From Bacteroides timonensis (lineage in GTDB: Bacteria > Bacteroidota > Bacteroidia > Bacteroidales > Bacteroidaceae): a DNA stretch of 41,567 bases. Each line of letters begins with the position of its first letter. The first letter of the stretch is position 1. A model generated the notes under the pieces. That model was not told the origin of the DNA, did no database searches, and saw only the letters and a program-made list of their open reading frames with translations. The position numbers and the translations under genes were made by a program. Shown here one piece after another: positions 24,091-34,430 of the stretch. The stretch is taken from contig NZ_CBVI010000018.1 in NCBI RefSeq assembly GCF_000513195.1, forward strand, positions 1-41,567, written 5' to 3'.

Positions 24091-27000
24091 ATGAAGAATA
24101 AACTCTCCCGAATACTATGCACGGCACTCTGCTGTGCACCTTTGCTCGCTACGGCACAGACCAGCGAGAATATCACTTCCCCTCAACGACTTTACCAGGA
24201 AGGACAGTCACTGTTCCAACAAAAAGCGTATGCAGCTGCCATCCCACCGTTGCAAGCATTCGTACGCCAGATAGATGCAGAAGGCAAGCCCCTGCCTGTC
24301 GCAGGCGAACGGATGGAAGCCGAGTATATGCTGGTATGTGCTGCCTACGAACTAAAAGACCTTAAAAGTTTAGACAAATTGCAGGCCTATCTGGATGAAT
24401 ATCCCGATACCCCCTATGCCAATCGCATTTATGCACTTATGGCATCCGTATATTTCTTCGAAGGAAAATACGATGAGGCCATGGCCATGTTCAATTCTTC
24501 CCGTCTCGATCTGTTGGGAAATGAAGAACGCGACGATATGACGTACCGTCTGGCAACCTGTTATTTGAAAACAGGTAATGTGAAAGAAGCTGCCATATGG
24601 TTCGAAACTCTCCGTAGCACCAGTAAAAAGTATGCAGCCGATTGCACATACTACATTTCTTATATCCGCTACACCCAGCAACGTTATGACGAAGCAATGA
24701 CCGGCTTCCTGTCTTTACAGGATAACGCCAAATACAAAGCGCTTGCGCCTTATTATATCGCAGAGATTTACCTGATTAAAAAGAATTATGATAAAGCGGA
24801 AATAGTAGCGCAGAATTATCTGTCCGCCTACCCGAATAATGAATATACAGCTGAAATGTACCGTGTTCTCGGTGATGCCGACTATCACTTCGGAAAGTAT
24901 CACGAAGCCATGGAGGCATTTGAAAAGTATCTGGAAAACAATAAAGAGGCTGCCCCCCGTCGGGATGCACTCTATATGCTGGGACTTTCGTACTACAACT
25001 GCGGTGTATACTCCAAAGCGGCCAATACCCTCGGTGAAGTAACCGCTGAAAATGACGCATTGGCACAAAATGCCTATCTGCACATGGGGTTGGCTTATCT
25101 GCAAATGTCAGATAAGAACAAGGCACGCATGGCATTTGAGCAAGCTGCTGCCTCCAATGCAGATATGCAAGTCAAAGAGCAGGCGGCTTACAATTACGCC
25201 CTTTGTATTCACGAAACCTCCTATTCCGCTTTCGGTGAATCTGTTACTGTTTTCGAGAAATTCCTTAATGAATTCCCGAGCTCCCAATATGTAGACAAAG
25301 TCAGCAGTTATCTGGTAGAGGTATACATGAATACCCGCAGTTACGAAGCCGCCTTGAAATCCATCGAACGAATCACTCACCCGAGCACTGCAATTCTGGA
25401 GGCGAAACAGAAAATCTTGTTCCATCTCGGTACACAGTCTTTTGCCAATGCACAATTCCAGGAAGCTATCGGTTACTTTAACCAGTCTGTAGCCTTGGGA
25501 CAATATAATCTGCAAAACAAGGCGGATGCTATTTATTGGAGAGGAGAAGCTTATTATCGTCTGAACCGGATGCAGGAAGCAGCAAGTAACTTCAGTGAAT
25601 ATCTGAATCTTACTCCGGACAGAAATACGGAAACTTATGCACTGGCATACTATAATCTGGCCTACATAGCTTTTCATGAGAAAGATTACACACTTGCCCA
25701 GAACCGTTTCCTGAAATTCACACAACTGGAAAAAGGAGAAAATCCCACTGCACTCGCAGATGCTTACAATCGCATAGGTGACTGTTATCTGCACGTACGC
25801 CGTTTCGATGAAGCCAAGCAGTATTATACCAAAGCAGAAAACATGGGAGCTCCTGCAGGTGATTATTCTTTCTATCAGCTGGCTTTGGTTGCCGGCTTGC
25901 AAAAAGATTATGATGGTAAGGTTGCATTGCTCAACCGCATGGCAAACAAATATCCGTCTTCACCCTATACCGTAAATGCTCTTTACGAAAAAGGCCGTTC
26001 GTATGTACAGACAAGCAACAGTCGCCAGGCTATCGCAGCATTTAAAGAATTGCTGGATAAATATCCCGAAAGCCCGGTCAGCCGTAAAGCCGCTGCTGAA
26101 ATCGGCCTGCTTTATTACCAAAACGATGAATATGATCGCGCGATAGATGCTTACAAGCATGTAGTAACCCAGTATCCGGGTAGTGAAGAAGCACGTCTCG
26201 CCATGCGTGACCTGAAATCGATCTATGTAGACGCTAACCGCGTAGATGAATTTGCCGCCCTGGCAGCCAAGATGCCGGGAGAAATCCGCTTTGATGCCAG
26301 TGAGCAGGATTCTCTGACTTATATCGCCGCAGAAAAGGTATATATGAAGAGAGAGATCGCTCCTGCCAAATCAAGCTTTACCCGTTACCTGCAAAGCTTC
26401 CCCAACGGTGCATTCAGTCTGAACGCCCATTACTATCTTTGTGTGATTGGCAAAGAACAGAAGGATGAAGCCGCCGTATTGGAACATGCCGGCAAACTGC
26501 TGGAATATCCAGATAATCCTTATTCACAGGAAGCACTCATTGCACGTGCGGAAATCCTGTTCAACCGTAAGCAGTTTGACCAGGCATTGAATGACTACAG
26601 ACAGTTGAAAGCAAAAGCTACCACTCCCGAACGCCGACAGCTTGCAGAAACAGGAATGCTGCGCAGTGCCGCCCTGATGCAGGATGACGTGGAAACAATC
26701 GCTGCTGCCACCGACCTGCTTGCCGAAACCAAATTGACACCGGAGCTACGCAACGAAGCCCTGTATTTCCGTGCCAAGGCTTATCTGAACCAACGCGCCG
26801 ACAAGAAAGCCATGAACGACCTTCAGACACTGGCTAAGGATACACGCACACTTTATGGGGCCGAAGCCAAATATCTGGTTGCTCAACAACTGTATAAGGC
26901 AGGTGAATACGCTGCTGCTGAAAAGGAAATACTCAACTTCATTGATCAGAGCACACCACACGCTTACTGGCTGGCAAGAAGTTTCGTTCTGCTGTCGGAT

Positions 27001-27123
27001 GTATATGTAGCAATGGATAAAAAACTGGATGCACGCCAATACTTGCTGAGCCTGCAACAGAATTACCATGCCGACGATGACATCGAACAGATGATTAATG
27101 AAAGATTAGAAAAACTGAAGTAA
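24091..27123 (+). CDS. Large periplasmic tetratricopeptide repeat protein
   Basis: 1010 aa with a signal peptide (1-22, ending ATA). Almost the whole mature protein is helical TPR or TPR-like repeats (for example AEYMLVCAAYELKD, DAIYWRGEAYYRLNRMQEAA, ADAYNRIGDCYLHVRRFDEA), with YPxSPY-type turns between units. There are no enzymatic motifs. TPR proteins act as scaffolds; the outer-membrane barrel encoded 21 bp downstream is the natural partner, so a periplasmic complex beneath the outer membrane is inferred. Confidence 0.85.
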   Translation: MKNKLSRILCTALCCAPLLATAQTSENITSPQRLYQEGQSLFQQKAYAAAIPPLQAFVRQIDAEGKPLPVAGERMEAEYMLVCAAYELKDLKSLDKLQAYLDEYPDTPYANRIYALMASVYFFEGKYDEAMAMFNSSRLDLLGNEERDDMTYRLATCYLKTGNVKEAAIWFETLRSTSKKYAADCTYYISYIRYTQQRYDEAMTGFLSLQDNAKYKALAPYYIAEIYLIKKNYDKAEIVAQNYLSAYPNNEYTAEMYRVLGDADYHFGKYHEAMEAFEKYLENNKEAAPRRDALYMLGLSYYNCGVYSKAANTLGEVTAENDALAQNAYLHMGLAYLQMSDKNKARMAFEQAAASNADMQVKEQAAYNYALCIHETSYSAFGESVTVFEKFLNEFPSSQYVDKVSSYLVEVYMNTRSYEAALKSIERITHPSTAILEAKQKILFHLGTQSFANAQFQEAIGYFNQSVALGQYNLQNKADAIYWRGEAYYRLNRMQEAASNFSEYLNLTPDRNTETYALAYYNLAYIAFHEKDYTLAQNRFLKFTQLEKGENPTALADAYNRIGDCYLHVRRFDEAKQYYTKAENMGAPAGDYSFYQLALVAGLQKDYDGKVALLNRMANKYPSSPYTVNALYEKGRSYVQTSNSRQAIAAFKELLDKYPESPVSRKAAAEIGLLYYQNDEYDRAIDAYKHVVTQYPGSEEARLAMRDLKSIYVDANRVDEFAALAAKMPGEIRFDASEQDSLTYIAAEKVYMKREIAPAKSSFTRYLQSFPNGAFSLNAHYYLCVIGKEQKDEAAVLEHAGKLLEYPDNPYSQEALIARAEILFNRKQFDQALNDYRQLKAKATTPERRQLAETGMLRSAALMQDDVETIAAATDLLAETKLTPELRNEALYFRAKAYLNQRADKKAMNDLQTLAKDTRTLYGAEAKYLVAQQLYKAGEYAAAEKEILNFIDQSTPHAYWLARSFVLLSDVYVAMDKKLDARQYLLSLQQNYHADDDIEQMINERLEKLK

Positions 27124-27143
27124 AAACCTCGTCAATTATAAAT

Positions 27144-28784
27144 ATGAAAAAGGTACAATATATATTCGGGGCATTGGCACTTATAACCATACCGAACTGG
27201 GTGCAAGCCCAAACGCAAGCTAAAGATACTACCCTGAGCCGCACGGTCGTGGTAGAACAAGAATATAATCCGGACATCATAGATGCTTCCAAAGTAAACG
27301 TACTGCCCAAGGTAATGCCGCCAACAGTCAGCAAAAAGACTGTGGAATATGATGCCACACTCGCACCTGCGGGAAATATCCCTGCAACTACCATGGAGGC
27401 GTATACAGGAGCCGAAAGCCAGGATAAAGCCAAACGCGGCTACGCCCGTCTGGGATATGGCAACTACGGCAACCTGGACGCTCGTGCCAATTATCTGTTC
27501 ATCCTGCCTAACAGTGACAAACTGAACCTGAATTTCCACATGAACGGCATGGATGGCAAGTTAGATCTGCCTGATTCCAAGGATAAATGGGATGCACGTT
27601 ATTACCGTACACATGCGGGCATGGATTATGTACATGCTTTCCGGAAAATGGACTTAAATGTAGCCGGAAACTTCGGGCTAAGCAACTTCAACTTCATGCC
27701 CGGCAGCACAAATAATAAGCAGAAATTCCTGTCGGGTGATGTACATTTCGGAATAAAATCAACCAGCGAAGAATTACCGCTTCAATTTCATGCCGAAACC
27801 AACCTGATGTTCTACGAACGCCAACACGATATACAATATCAGAACGCACAGGAAGTTATGGTACGGACAAAAGCCGGTGCAATGGGAACGATCTCTGAAG
27901 AGCAGTTTGTTGGAGTAGATCTCTCCATGGACAATACGTTCTACAAGAACAATCTTTTTGAAGACTATACCTCTGTGGAATTAAATCCCTATTATCTGTA
28001 TCAGAGCGAAGACTGGAAAATCCGTCTCGGCGCTCACGTGGATTTTGCATTCGGATTTGGCAAGAAATTCCGGGTAGCACCGGACGTGACAGCCCAATAT
28101 ATCTTCTCTGACAGTTACATTCTCTACGCCCAGGCTACAGGCGGACGACAGGCTAATGATTTCCGCAGGCTAGAAATGATTTCACCTTATGGCCAGAGTA
28201 ATACACAACTGGATGCCACCTACGAACAGCTGAATGCCGCCCTCGGCTTCAAGACCAGTCCAGTAACAGGTTTATGGTTTAATATTTATGGTGGATATCA
28301 GGATTTAAAGAATAATCTTGCTTCTGCCGCAATTGCGAACTATAGCGGTTCATACCTTCAATTGCTCCAAGGAAATATGCATAACATATATGCAGGCGCC
28401 GAAGTCAACTACAGCTATAAGGATATTATTTCCTTCACCGCTTCGGGTGTTTACCGTGACTGGAAAACTGCTAAGACAGAAAATAACAGCGGAGACCAGC
28501 TACTCTATTACATGCCTTCTTTCGAAGCAAATTTCAAGGTAGACATTCGTCCGATTTCTTCTGTCCTGATCAACCTCGGCTATCAGCACATCACTCGTGA
28601 GAAGATAGGCAACGAGCGTGTAGATCCAGTTGGAAATCTATACCTTGGCGGTAGCTACGAAGTCTTTGAAGGCATATCAATCTATGTGCGTGCAAACAAT
28701 TTATTGAACAAAGACTATCAATATTATTGGGGATACCCCACAGAAGGCGTCAATTTCATGGGCGGAGTCAGTTTCCGTTTTTAA
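27144..28784 (+). CDS. Outer-membrane beta-barrel protein related to TonB-dependent receptors
   Basis: 546 aa with a signal peptide (about 1-22, ending VQA). A TonB-box-like stretch (LSRTVVVEQEYNPDI) follows shortly after. From about residue 98 the sequence alternates in beta-barrel fashion (GYARLGYGNYGNLDARANY) up to the terminal FRF, and the final part (YVRANNLLNKDYQYYWGYP) matches the closing strands of TonB-dependent receptors. The plug domain of about 120 residues expected between box and barrel is absent, and the total is shorter than usual for that family. It lies 21 bp behind the TPR gene. Substrate unknown. Confidence 0.75.
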   Translation: MKKVQYIFGALALITIPNWVQAQTQAKDTTLSRTVVVEQEYNPDIIDASKVNVLPKVMPPTVSKKTVEYDATLAPAGNIPATTMEAYTGAESQDKAKRGYARLGYGNYGNLDARANYLFILPNSDKLNLNFHMNGMDGKLDLPDSKDKWDARYYRTHAGMDYVHAFRKMDLNVAGNFGLSNFNFMPGSTNNKQKFLSGDVHFGIKSTSEELPLQFHAETNLMFYERQHDIQYQNAQEVMVRTKAGAMGTISEEQFVGVDLSMDNTFYKNNLFEDYTSVELNPYYLYQSEDWKIRLGAHVDFAFGFGKKFRVAPDVTAQYIFSDSYILYAQATGGRQANDFRRLEMISPYGQSNTQLDATYEQLNAALGFKTSPVTGLWFNIYGGYQDLKNNLASAAIANYSGSYLQLLQGNMHNIYAGAEVNYSYKDIISFTASGVYRDWKTAKTENNSGDQLLYYMPSFEANFKVDIRPISSVLINLGYQHITREKIGNERVDPVGNLYLGGSYEVFEGISIYVRANNLLNKDYQYYWGYPTEGVNFMGGVSFRF

Positions 28785-28868
28785 CAAACAGCATGGCAAA
28801 AAAAGTCATTTTTGCTAAAAAAGAATATATTCTCCACATATTATAAGGTGGAAACAATTGTTTTTTTC

Positions 28869-28876
28869 TACTTTTG
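28869..28876 (+). promoter_or_regulatory. -7 box ahead of topA
   Basis: TACTTTTG matches TAnnTTTG. Transcription would begin around 28883, downstream of the earliest in-frame ATG (28874), which supports ATG 28919 as the true start. Confidence 0.5.
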
Positions 28877-28918
28877 CGGGCAAATTCAGTGGCAGGAGCC
28901 ACTATAAAACAGAAATTT

Positions 28919-31276
28919 ATGCCAAAAAACCTTGTCATTGTCGAGTCACCGGCAAAAGCAAAAACAATTGAGAAGTTCCTGGGAAAAGATTTTAAGGTTC
29001 TTTCCAGCTATGGTCATATACGCGACTTGAAGAAGAAAGAATTCAGCATTGACGTTGAAAAAAACTTTGAACCGGACTATGAAATTCCGGAAGATAAGAA
29101 AGCACTGGTTAAGACACTGAAAGCTGAAGCAAAAGATGCTGATACCGTATGGTTGGCTTCCGATGAGGACCGCGAGGGAGAAGCCATCGCCTGGCACTTG
29201 TATGAAGTATTAAAACTGGAACCGGAACATACCAAACGTATCGTATTCCATGAAATCACCAAAACCGCTATACTGAAAGCTATCGAGCAACCACGCAATA
29301 TTGATATCAATCTTGTCAATGCCCAGCAGGCACGCCGCATTCTTGACCGTATTGTAGGTTTTGAACTTTCTCCCGTATTATGGAAAAAAGTGAAACCCGC
29401 ACTCTCTGCCGGACGTGTACAATCCGTAGCCGTACGACTCATTGTGGAGCGCGAACGTGAAATACATGCTTTCCAAAGTGAAGCATCCTATAAAGTCACT
29501 GCTGTTTTCCTTGTTCCCGACACTGACGGAAAACTCGTTGAAATGAAGGCGGAACTTGCACACCGCCTTAAGACCAAAGCTGAGGCGCAGAAGCTCTTGG
29601 AAAGCTGCCAATCGGCAATATTTACCATTGAAGATATTACGACACGTCCGGTAAAGAAGAGCCCAGCTGCACCGTTCACTACTTCTACTTTGCAACAGGA
29701 AGCCGCACGCAAACTTGGCTTCACTGTAGCACAAACGATGATGGTAGCTCAACGGTTGTATGAATCAGGACGTATTACTTATATGCGTACCGACTCCGTA
29801 AACTTATCGGAACTCGCCATCAACGGCAGCAAAGAAGCCATTGCCAATATGATGGGAGACAAATACGTACATCCACGCCACTTCAGCACCAAAACCAAAG
29901 GAGCACAAGAAGCGCATGAGGCTATCCGTCCCACATATATGGAGAATGCACAGATAGAAGGTAGTGCACAAGAAAAGAAACTATACGATCTGATCTGGAA
30001 ACGTACCATTGCTTCTCAAATGGCAGATGCCGAACTGGAAAAAACAACAGCAACCATCAGTATAAGCAATACATCCGAGGCTTTCAGTGCCACGGGAGAA
30101 GTTGTGAAATTCGACGGTTTCCTGCGTGTATACAGAGAATCTTATGATGACGATGTGGAACAGGAAGATGAAACTCATCTGCTGCCACCGTTAAAGAAAG
30201 GCCAGAAGTTAGAGTACCAAAACATTACTGCCACTGAACGCTTTACACAACATCCACCCCGCTATACAGAAGCAAGCTTGGTGCGCAAACTGGAGGAATT
30301 AGGCATTGGCCGTCCTTCTACTTATGCGCCTACGATCTCTACCGTTCAACAACGTGAGTACGTAGAAAAAGGAGATAAAACAGGTGAGGAACGTTCGTAC
30401 AATGTAATTACCCTGAAGAAAAACAAGATTACAGACGCCACCCGTACTGAGATCACCGGAGCAGAAAAAGCAAAACTGCTACCTACAGATACAGGTACAG
30501 TAGTGACTGACTTCCTGACGCAGTACTTCCCCAGCATCATGGATTACAACTTCACAGCCAGTGTAGAAAAGCAATTTGATGAGATTGCCGAGGGAGATAC
30601 AAAATGGACGACTATCATGAAGACGTTCTATAAAACCTTCCATCCGTCTGTAGAAAGTACTCTCGCCGCCAAGAATGCACACAAAACAGGAGAACGCGTA
30701 TTGGGAGATGATCCTGTTAGCGGCAAGCCTGTAAGTGTCAAAATCGGACGTTTTGGCCCTGTAGTACAAATTGGAAGCGCCGAAGATGAAGAAAAACCCC
30801 GCTTCTCTCCTTTAAAGAAAGGTCAATCCATCGAAACAATCACTTTAGAGGAAGCAATAGACCTGTTTAAGCTGCCGCGTACTCTTGGCGAGCATGAAGG
30901 CAAAACGGTGTCCGTCAATGCCGGACGTTTCGGACCGTACATCTACTACGGCGGGACTTATACTTCACTTCCCAAAGGCGTAGATCCGATGGAAATAGAA
31001 TTGGAAGAGGCTTTGGAATTAATAAAGGAAAAAGCGGAAGCAGAAGCAAAGAAACACCTCAAGAAGTTCGACGAAGAGCCTGAATTGGAAATCATGAACG
31101 GAAGATATGGCCCTTACATTGCTTATAAAGGCAGTAATTACAAAATCCCGAAGGATATCGTTCCGGAAGATTTAAATCTGGACGCCTGTTTGGAAATCGT
31201 CAAACTGCAAAGTGAAAAAGCCGCATCAGCTCCGGCAAAAGCAAAACGAGGGAAATATGCCAAGAAGAAAGCATAA
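28919..31276 (+). CDS. topA: DNA topoisomerase I
   Basis: 785 aa from ATG 28919; an earlier in-frame ATG at 28874 lies before the probable transcript start. It is a type IA topoisomerase that relaxes negatively supercoiled DNA. The TOPRIM domain opens with LVIVESPAKAKTIEKFLG and includes the acidic DEDREGEAIAWH. The catalytic tyrosine is in RITYMRTDS, Tyr288. The C-terminal part carries Topo_C-type repeats (GRFGPVVQ, GRFGPYIYYGG, GRYGPYIAYKG) instead of zinc-ribbon Cys clusters, as is usual in Bacteroidetes, and ends in a Lys-rich tail. It is a core gene, monocistronic, with a terminator 24 bp after the stop. Confidence 0.97.
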   Translation: MPKNLVIVESPAKAKTIEKFLGKDFKVLSSYGHIRDLKKKEFSIDVEKNFEPDYEIPEDKKALVKTLKAEAKDADTVWLASDEDREGEAIAWHLYEVLKLEPEHTKRIVFHEITKTAILKAIEQPRNIDINLVNAQQARRILDRIVGFELSPVLWKKVKPALSAGRVQSVAVRLIVEREREIHAFQSEASYKVTAVFLVPDTDGKLVEMKAELAHRLKTKAEAQKLLESCQSAIFTIEDITTRPVKKSPAAPFTTSTLQQEAARKLGFTVAQTMMVAQRLYESGRITYMRTDSVNLSELAINGSKEAIANMMGDKYVHPRHFSTKTKGAQEAHEAIRPTYMENAQIEGSAQEKKLYDLIWKRTIASQMADAELEKTTATISISNTSEAFSATGEVVKFDGFLRVYRESYDDDVEQEDETHLLPPLKKGQKLEYQNITATERFTQHPPRYTEASLVRKLEELGIGRPSTYAPTISTVQQREYVEKGDKTGEERSYNVITLKKNKITDATRTEITGAEKAKLLPTDTGTVVTDFLTQYFPSIMDYNFTASVEKQFDEIAEGDTKWTTIMKTFYKTFHPSVESTLAAKNAHKTGERVLGDDPVSGKPVSVKIGRFGPVVQIGSAEDEEKPRFSPLKKGQSIETITLEEAIDLFKLPRTLGEHEGKTVSVNAGRFGPYIYYGGTYTSLPKGVDPMEIELEEALELIKEKAEAEAKKHLKKFDEEPELEIMNGRYGPYIAYKGSNYKIPKDIVPEDLNLDACLEIVKLQSEKAASAPAKAKRGKYAKKKA

Positions 31277-31299
31277 AGTTATTTTTAATCATACAAAGA

Positions 31300-31340
31300 A
31301 TCAGCCCCAAAATGTAGAATATCCATTTTGGGGCTGATCT
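31300..31340. terminator. Bidirectional terminator between topA and the LytTR regulator
   Basis: ATCAGCCCCAAAATG (31300-31314) pairs perfectly with CATTTTGGGGCTGAT (31324-31338), then CTTT. It sits between convergent genes. Confidence 0.85.
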
Positions 31341-31377
31341 TTAAAAAGAGACAGTGAAACAAAAACAAGAGAATATG

Positions 31378-32145
31378 TCAGAACTGAATGAAACTGTTTT
31401 GTAACTCCTTCCTATACTTTCCGGAAATAGGTAGTTCTTCCTTATTGAAAGGGGGAAACATTATACATACATCACTATGGATAACCGCCAAATACTGAAT
31501 GTTGATGATATACGATTTATGAATCTGCACAAACTGCGAAGAGAAACAGAGTATCTGTGCAGCATTGATAGAGGTACGCATCACCAGTGACTTCTGCGTA
31601 TAGAGAAAGACCTCCCAACAACGGCGCAATGCATTGAACCTAAAGTAGCCGATATCGGTAAGCCTCAATATATGAATATCACCCATAGGAAGCTGGATAG
31701 TAAATGTCACCTTATCCCCTTCTGCCCGTGCTTCCGGCAAAAGCGGCCGCAAAGACAGGGTCTGTCCCCCCACTTTTGCCTGCATAAATCGGTTGACTAT
31801 CAAATCCAGATCCTTCTTTTCAAAAGGCTTCAGGAGATAATCGAAAGCGGAAATACGTATGGCATCAATCATGTATTGCGGATGAGCCGTATAGAACACT
31901 ATCTCCATTTCCCAAGTGACGAGACCGCGCAACTTGCCCAAGACATCGTAGCCCTTGGTTCCCGATAGTTCCACATCCATAAAGAGCAAGTCCGGATGCA
32001 TGCCTCTGATTATGGCAGGTGCAGCAAATCCCGAAGATACACTTCCCATCACCTGGAAAAAGCCGTATGTCTCCAAGCTCTTCTCCAATCTCTCACTATC
32101 TTCCTCCGAATCTTCTACTATCAATACCTTATACATCTTCTCCAT
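31378..32145 (-). CDS. LytTR-family response regulator
   Basis: 255 aa from the ATG at 32145. The frame is open to 32184, but that ATG lies at or upstream of the promoter's -7 box (32180-32173) and cannot be the start; the Met at 32145 follows an AGGAAG ribosome-binding-like sequence. Receiver domain about 5-120: acidic pair ED at 11-12, phospho-acceptor Asp57 (LLFMDVELSG), FYTAHPQYM, and LLKPF with its Lys. C-terminal LytTR domain about 150-250 (YFRFNALRR, FVQIHKSYIIN). It binds DNA when phosphorylated, and the partner is surely the kinase read divergently at 32409. Targets are unknown; the surface lipoprotein genes beyond the kinase are candidates by proximity only. Confidence 0.9.
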   Translation of the reverse strand: MEKMYKVLIVEDSEEDSERLEKSLETYGFFQVMGSVSSGFAAPAIIRGMHPDLLFMDVELSGTKGYDVLGKLRGLVTWEMEIVFYTAHPQYMIDAIRISAFDYLLKPFEKKDLDLIVNRFMQAKVGGQTLSLRPLLPEARAEGDKVTFTIQLPMGDIHILRLTDIGYFRFNALRRCWEVFLYTQKSLVMRTSINAAQILCFSSQFVQIHKSYIINIQYLAVIHSDVCIMFPPFNKEELPISGKYRKELQNSFIQF

Positions 32146-32172
32146 AACCGGACTTCCTATCATATTTTTACG

Positions 32173-32203
32173 CAAAAGTAACATCTCAAAACGTAATTAA
32201 CAA
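32173..32203 (-). promoter_or_regulatory. Promoter of the LytTR regulator
   Basis: On the minus strand: TTG (32203-32201), 20 bp, TACTTTTG (32180-32173). Both elements and the spacing match the Bacteroides consensus. Confidence 0.75.
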
Positions 32204-32328
32204 GTCTTACAATCCACAAAAGAATCTCCTTATACCGAACTTTTCAACCTCTATCAGCCCAAAACGGCATCTTATGCGCTAAAAAAGGCAGATAATTCAA
32301 AAAAGGCAGGACTTTCAAGAAAAAAGAG

Positions 32329-32336
32329 TATTTTTG
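32329..32336 (+). promoter_or_regulatory. -7 box of the divergent sensor kinase gene
   Basis: TATTTTTG matches TAnnTTTG. There is no TTG at 19-21 bp. The leader would be about 65 nt. The 126 bp between the two divergent promoters is a likely place for regulator binding. Confidence 0.5.
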
Positions 32337-32408
32337 CGCTGTCCATCAATACAGGCACTGTTTGGGACAACAACATGCAGAACAAACCCATTATAAGGAA
32401 CAACAATC

Positions 32409-34430
32409 ATGACGCAAAAAGCAATTCACCTCTTGTACGGTGCGGCGTGCCTCGCCCTCATAACATTGTCGGGATGTAAAGACAATGAAAAGGATCTCAC
32501 GAATACACCTTCCATAACGCTTTCGCAACTGGCACAAGACACCATTCTGCAAGCCAAGCCCGAAGTAGCAGAAGAGTACATCAACAAGGCCCAGAAGGAA
32601 GCCAAGGACAGCAGCGAATATTACCTGGCAGAATCCGTCCGTTCATCACTGCTGTTGAACAACATCAGCGTGGACTCCGCCTTGAACTGCATCGACCGAA
32701 TCAAAAACTTCTGCTCGCAACAACCTCGCCTCAACATACTTCACTATACCATGCTGACTATGGCTGAGTATAACCAGGGGCTCATCTTGCAATACCGGCA
32801 ACAAGCCGACTCTGCCATCGCCGTCTATCGCCATGTGGCGGAGTACAGTTTGAAAAGCATGTACCCCAAATGGATTCCGGCAGTCTATTGCAAGCTAGGC
32901 GACCTTTACGGCATGAAGAATGACTTCCCCCTGCAAGCTTACTATTATCGAAGGGGACTGCTTGTGGCCGATTCGCTCAACATCCCCGAAATAGAGAAAT
33001 TCAGTTGCTACTCTGCACTTGGAGCCAGCTATTTGTCTGTCAGAGATTTCGAACTGTCAGGCGAGTACTTGGCCAAGGCATACAAGCTGAAGGACCGGCT
33101 CACCCTGCAAGAGCAGTTTCTTGCGTTCAACAATTACATCAACTACTATTACTACCAAAAGAAATATGACCAAGCCTGGAAATACATGGAAATGCTGTAC
33201 GAGCTCATAGAACCTCATAAGGACAGCATGCCCTATGAAGATGCCATGATAAAAGGCAACTACGCTGACCTCGCCCTCCGGTCGGGGAAAAACATGGAGA
33301 AAGCTGAAGAGTATATCAAAGAATCCAAGACACTGTTTGCAAGCGTGGGAGTGACCTTCATCAACTACTATCTGGAGAGTATGCAATTATCGCTGGCCAT
33401 TGCAAAGAACGACCTGCAGGAAGCGCAGGAACTTGTTGCCCGCTTTGAAAAAGAGCCTACGGACAACGTACAGATAGACCACCTGAGTTTCCGAAACTCT
33501 GCCCTGATAGCCTACTACAAGAAGATGCACGACTACGAGAAGGCACTCGCCCTTTATGAAGCCAATTCACTGATAGAAGACTCCCTGAGAAGCGACCGGC
33601 AGAAAAAATATGTGGCAGACTTGAACCTGCGTTATATGAATGACACCACTCACCTGAGAAACCGAATAACCATCTCCACCCAAGAAAACAAGATAGCCCT
33701 TCTCCGGCTGGAAGTGATTTCCGGATTCGCTGTCATGTTCATACTGATTGTCGGATTCATCGAATACCGTAAGAAGATACAGAAAAGCCGCAGGCAGCAG
33801 TTCGAACAGCATCTGTATGAAATCAGCAAATTGAAGATGCAGAACATCCGGGAAAAGATATCACCGCACTTTATCTTCAATGTGCTGAACCGTGAAATAA
33901 ACACCCATCCCGAATCGGAAATGGAATACAGCCGCTTGATGCAGCTCACCAAACTGCTGCGCAAAGGTCTGTCGCTATCCAACCAGCTTGCCATTCCGCT
34001 GGCAGACGAACTGGACTTTGTGAGCACCTACGTCAGCCTGCTGCAAGACACCGGCACGCACTTCAGCTTCCACCTCTACCAAGAAGAAGACGTGGACACA
34101 GCAGCCGTAAAGGTACCCTCCATGATTATTCAGATTCCCGTGGAGAATGCCATCAAACACGGTTTCGCAGGGATAGGACAAGGCATCCTCGACCTCTCCG
34201 TCAAAAGAATGCCGAACGGCATACAAATCACCGTGTGGAACAACGGGCAGAAGTACGTTCCATTCCAATCCGGCGACAACGGCAACACCGGCACAGGCCT
34301 GAAGGTCATTTATCAGACCCTCGTACTGATGAATGCCCGCAACAGGGAACACATCACTTTCGATATTCATGAGAAAGAAGGTACAGAGGTCTGCATCTAT
34401 ATACCTTATTCATACAACTACAACCAGTAA
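32409..34430 (+). CDS. TPR-containing sensor histidine kinase (LytS/YehU-type) with lipobox
   Basis: 673 aa. The N-terminal hydrophobic stretch ends ITLSGC, a good lipobox (Cys about residue 23), so the sensor region may be lipid-anchored. Residues about 25-420 are TPR-like helices, presumably periplasmic. One membrane helix lies at about 436-455 (VISGFAVMFILIVGFIEY). The His_kinase domain follows (ISPHFIFNVLN, His487), then HATPase with the N-box ENAIKHG, a G1-like VWNNG in which the usual Asp is Asn, and TGTGLKVI. The kinase would autophosphorylate and pass phosphate to the divergent LytTR regulator. The signal sensed cannot be read from the sequence. Confidence 0.9.
   Translation: MTQKAIHLLYGAACLALITLSGCKDNEKDLTNTPSITLSQLAQDTILQAKPEVAEEYINKAQKEAKDSSEYYLAESVRSSLLLNNISVDSALNCIDRIKNFCSQQPRLNILHYTMLTMAEYNQGLILQYRQQADSAIAVYRHVAEYSLKSMYPKWIPAVYCKLGDLYGMKNDFPLQAYYYRRGLLVADSLNIPEIEKFSCYSALGASYLSVRDFELSGEYLAKAYKLKDRLTLQEQFLAFNNYINYYYYQKKYDQAWKYMEMLYELIEPHKDSMPYEDAMIKGNYADLALRSGKNMEKAEEYIKESKTLFASVGVTFINYYLESMQLSLAIAKNDLQEAQELVARFEKEPTDNVQIDHLSFRNSALIAYYKKMHDYEKALALYEANSLIEDSLRSDRQKKYVADLNLRYMNDTTHLRNRITISTQENKIALLRLEVISGFAVMFILIVGFIEYRKKIQKSRRQQFEQHLYEISKLKMQNIREKISPHFIFNVLNREINTHPESEMEYSRLMQLTKLLRKGLSLSNQLAIPLADELDFVSTYVSLLQDTGTHFSFHLYQEEDVDTAAVKVPSMIIQIPVENAIKHGFAGIGQGILDLSVKRMPNGIQITVWNNGQKYVPFQSGDNGNTGTGLKVIYQTLVLMNARNREHITFDIHEKEGTEVCIYIPYSYNYNQ

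Noticed and set aside
25108..25902. 264-aa minus-strand open frame.
   Set aside because: It is an antisense shadow of the TPR gene, whose repeats and signal peptide are clear on the plus strand.
32146..32184. Upstream starts for the LytTR regulator.
   Set aside because: The promoter -7 box at 32180-32173 overlaps this stretch. The first ATG (32184) cannot be transcribed, and the second (32163) lacks a ribosome site.
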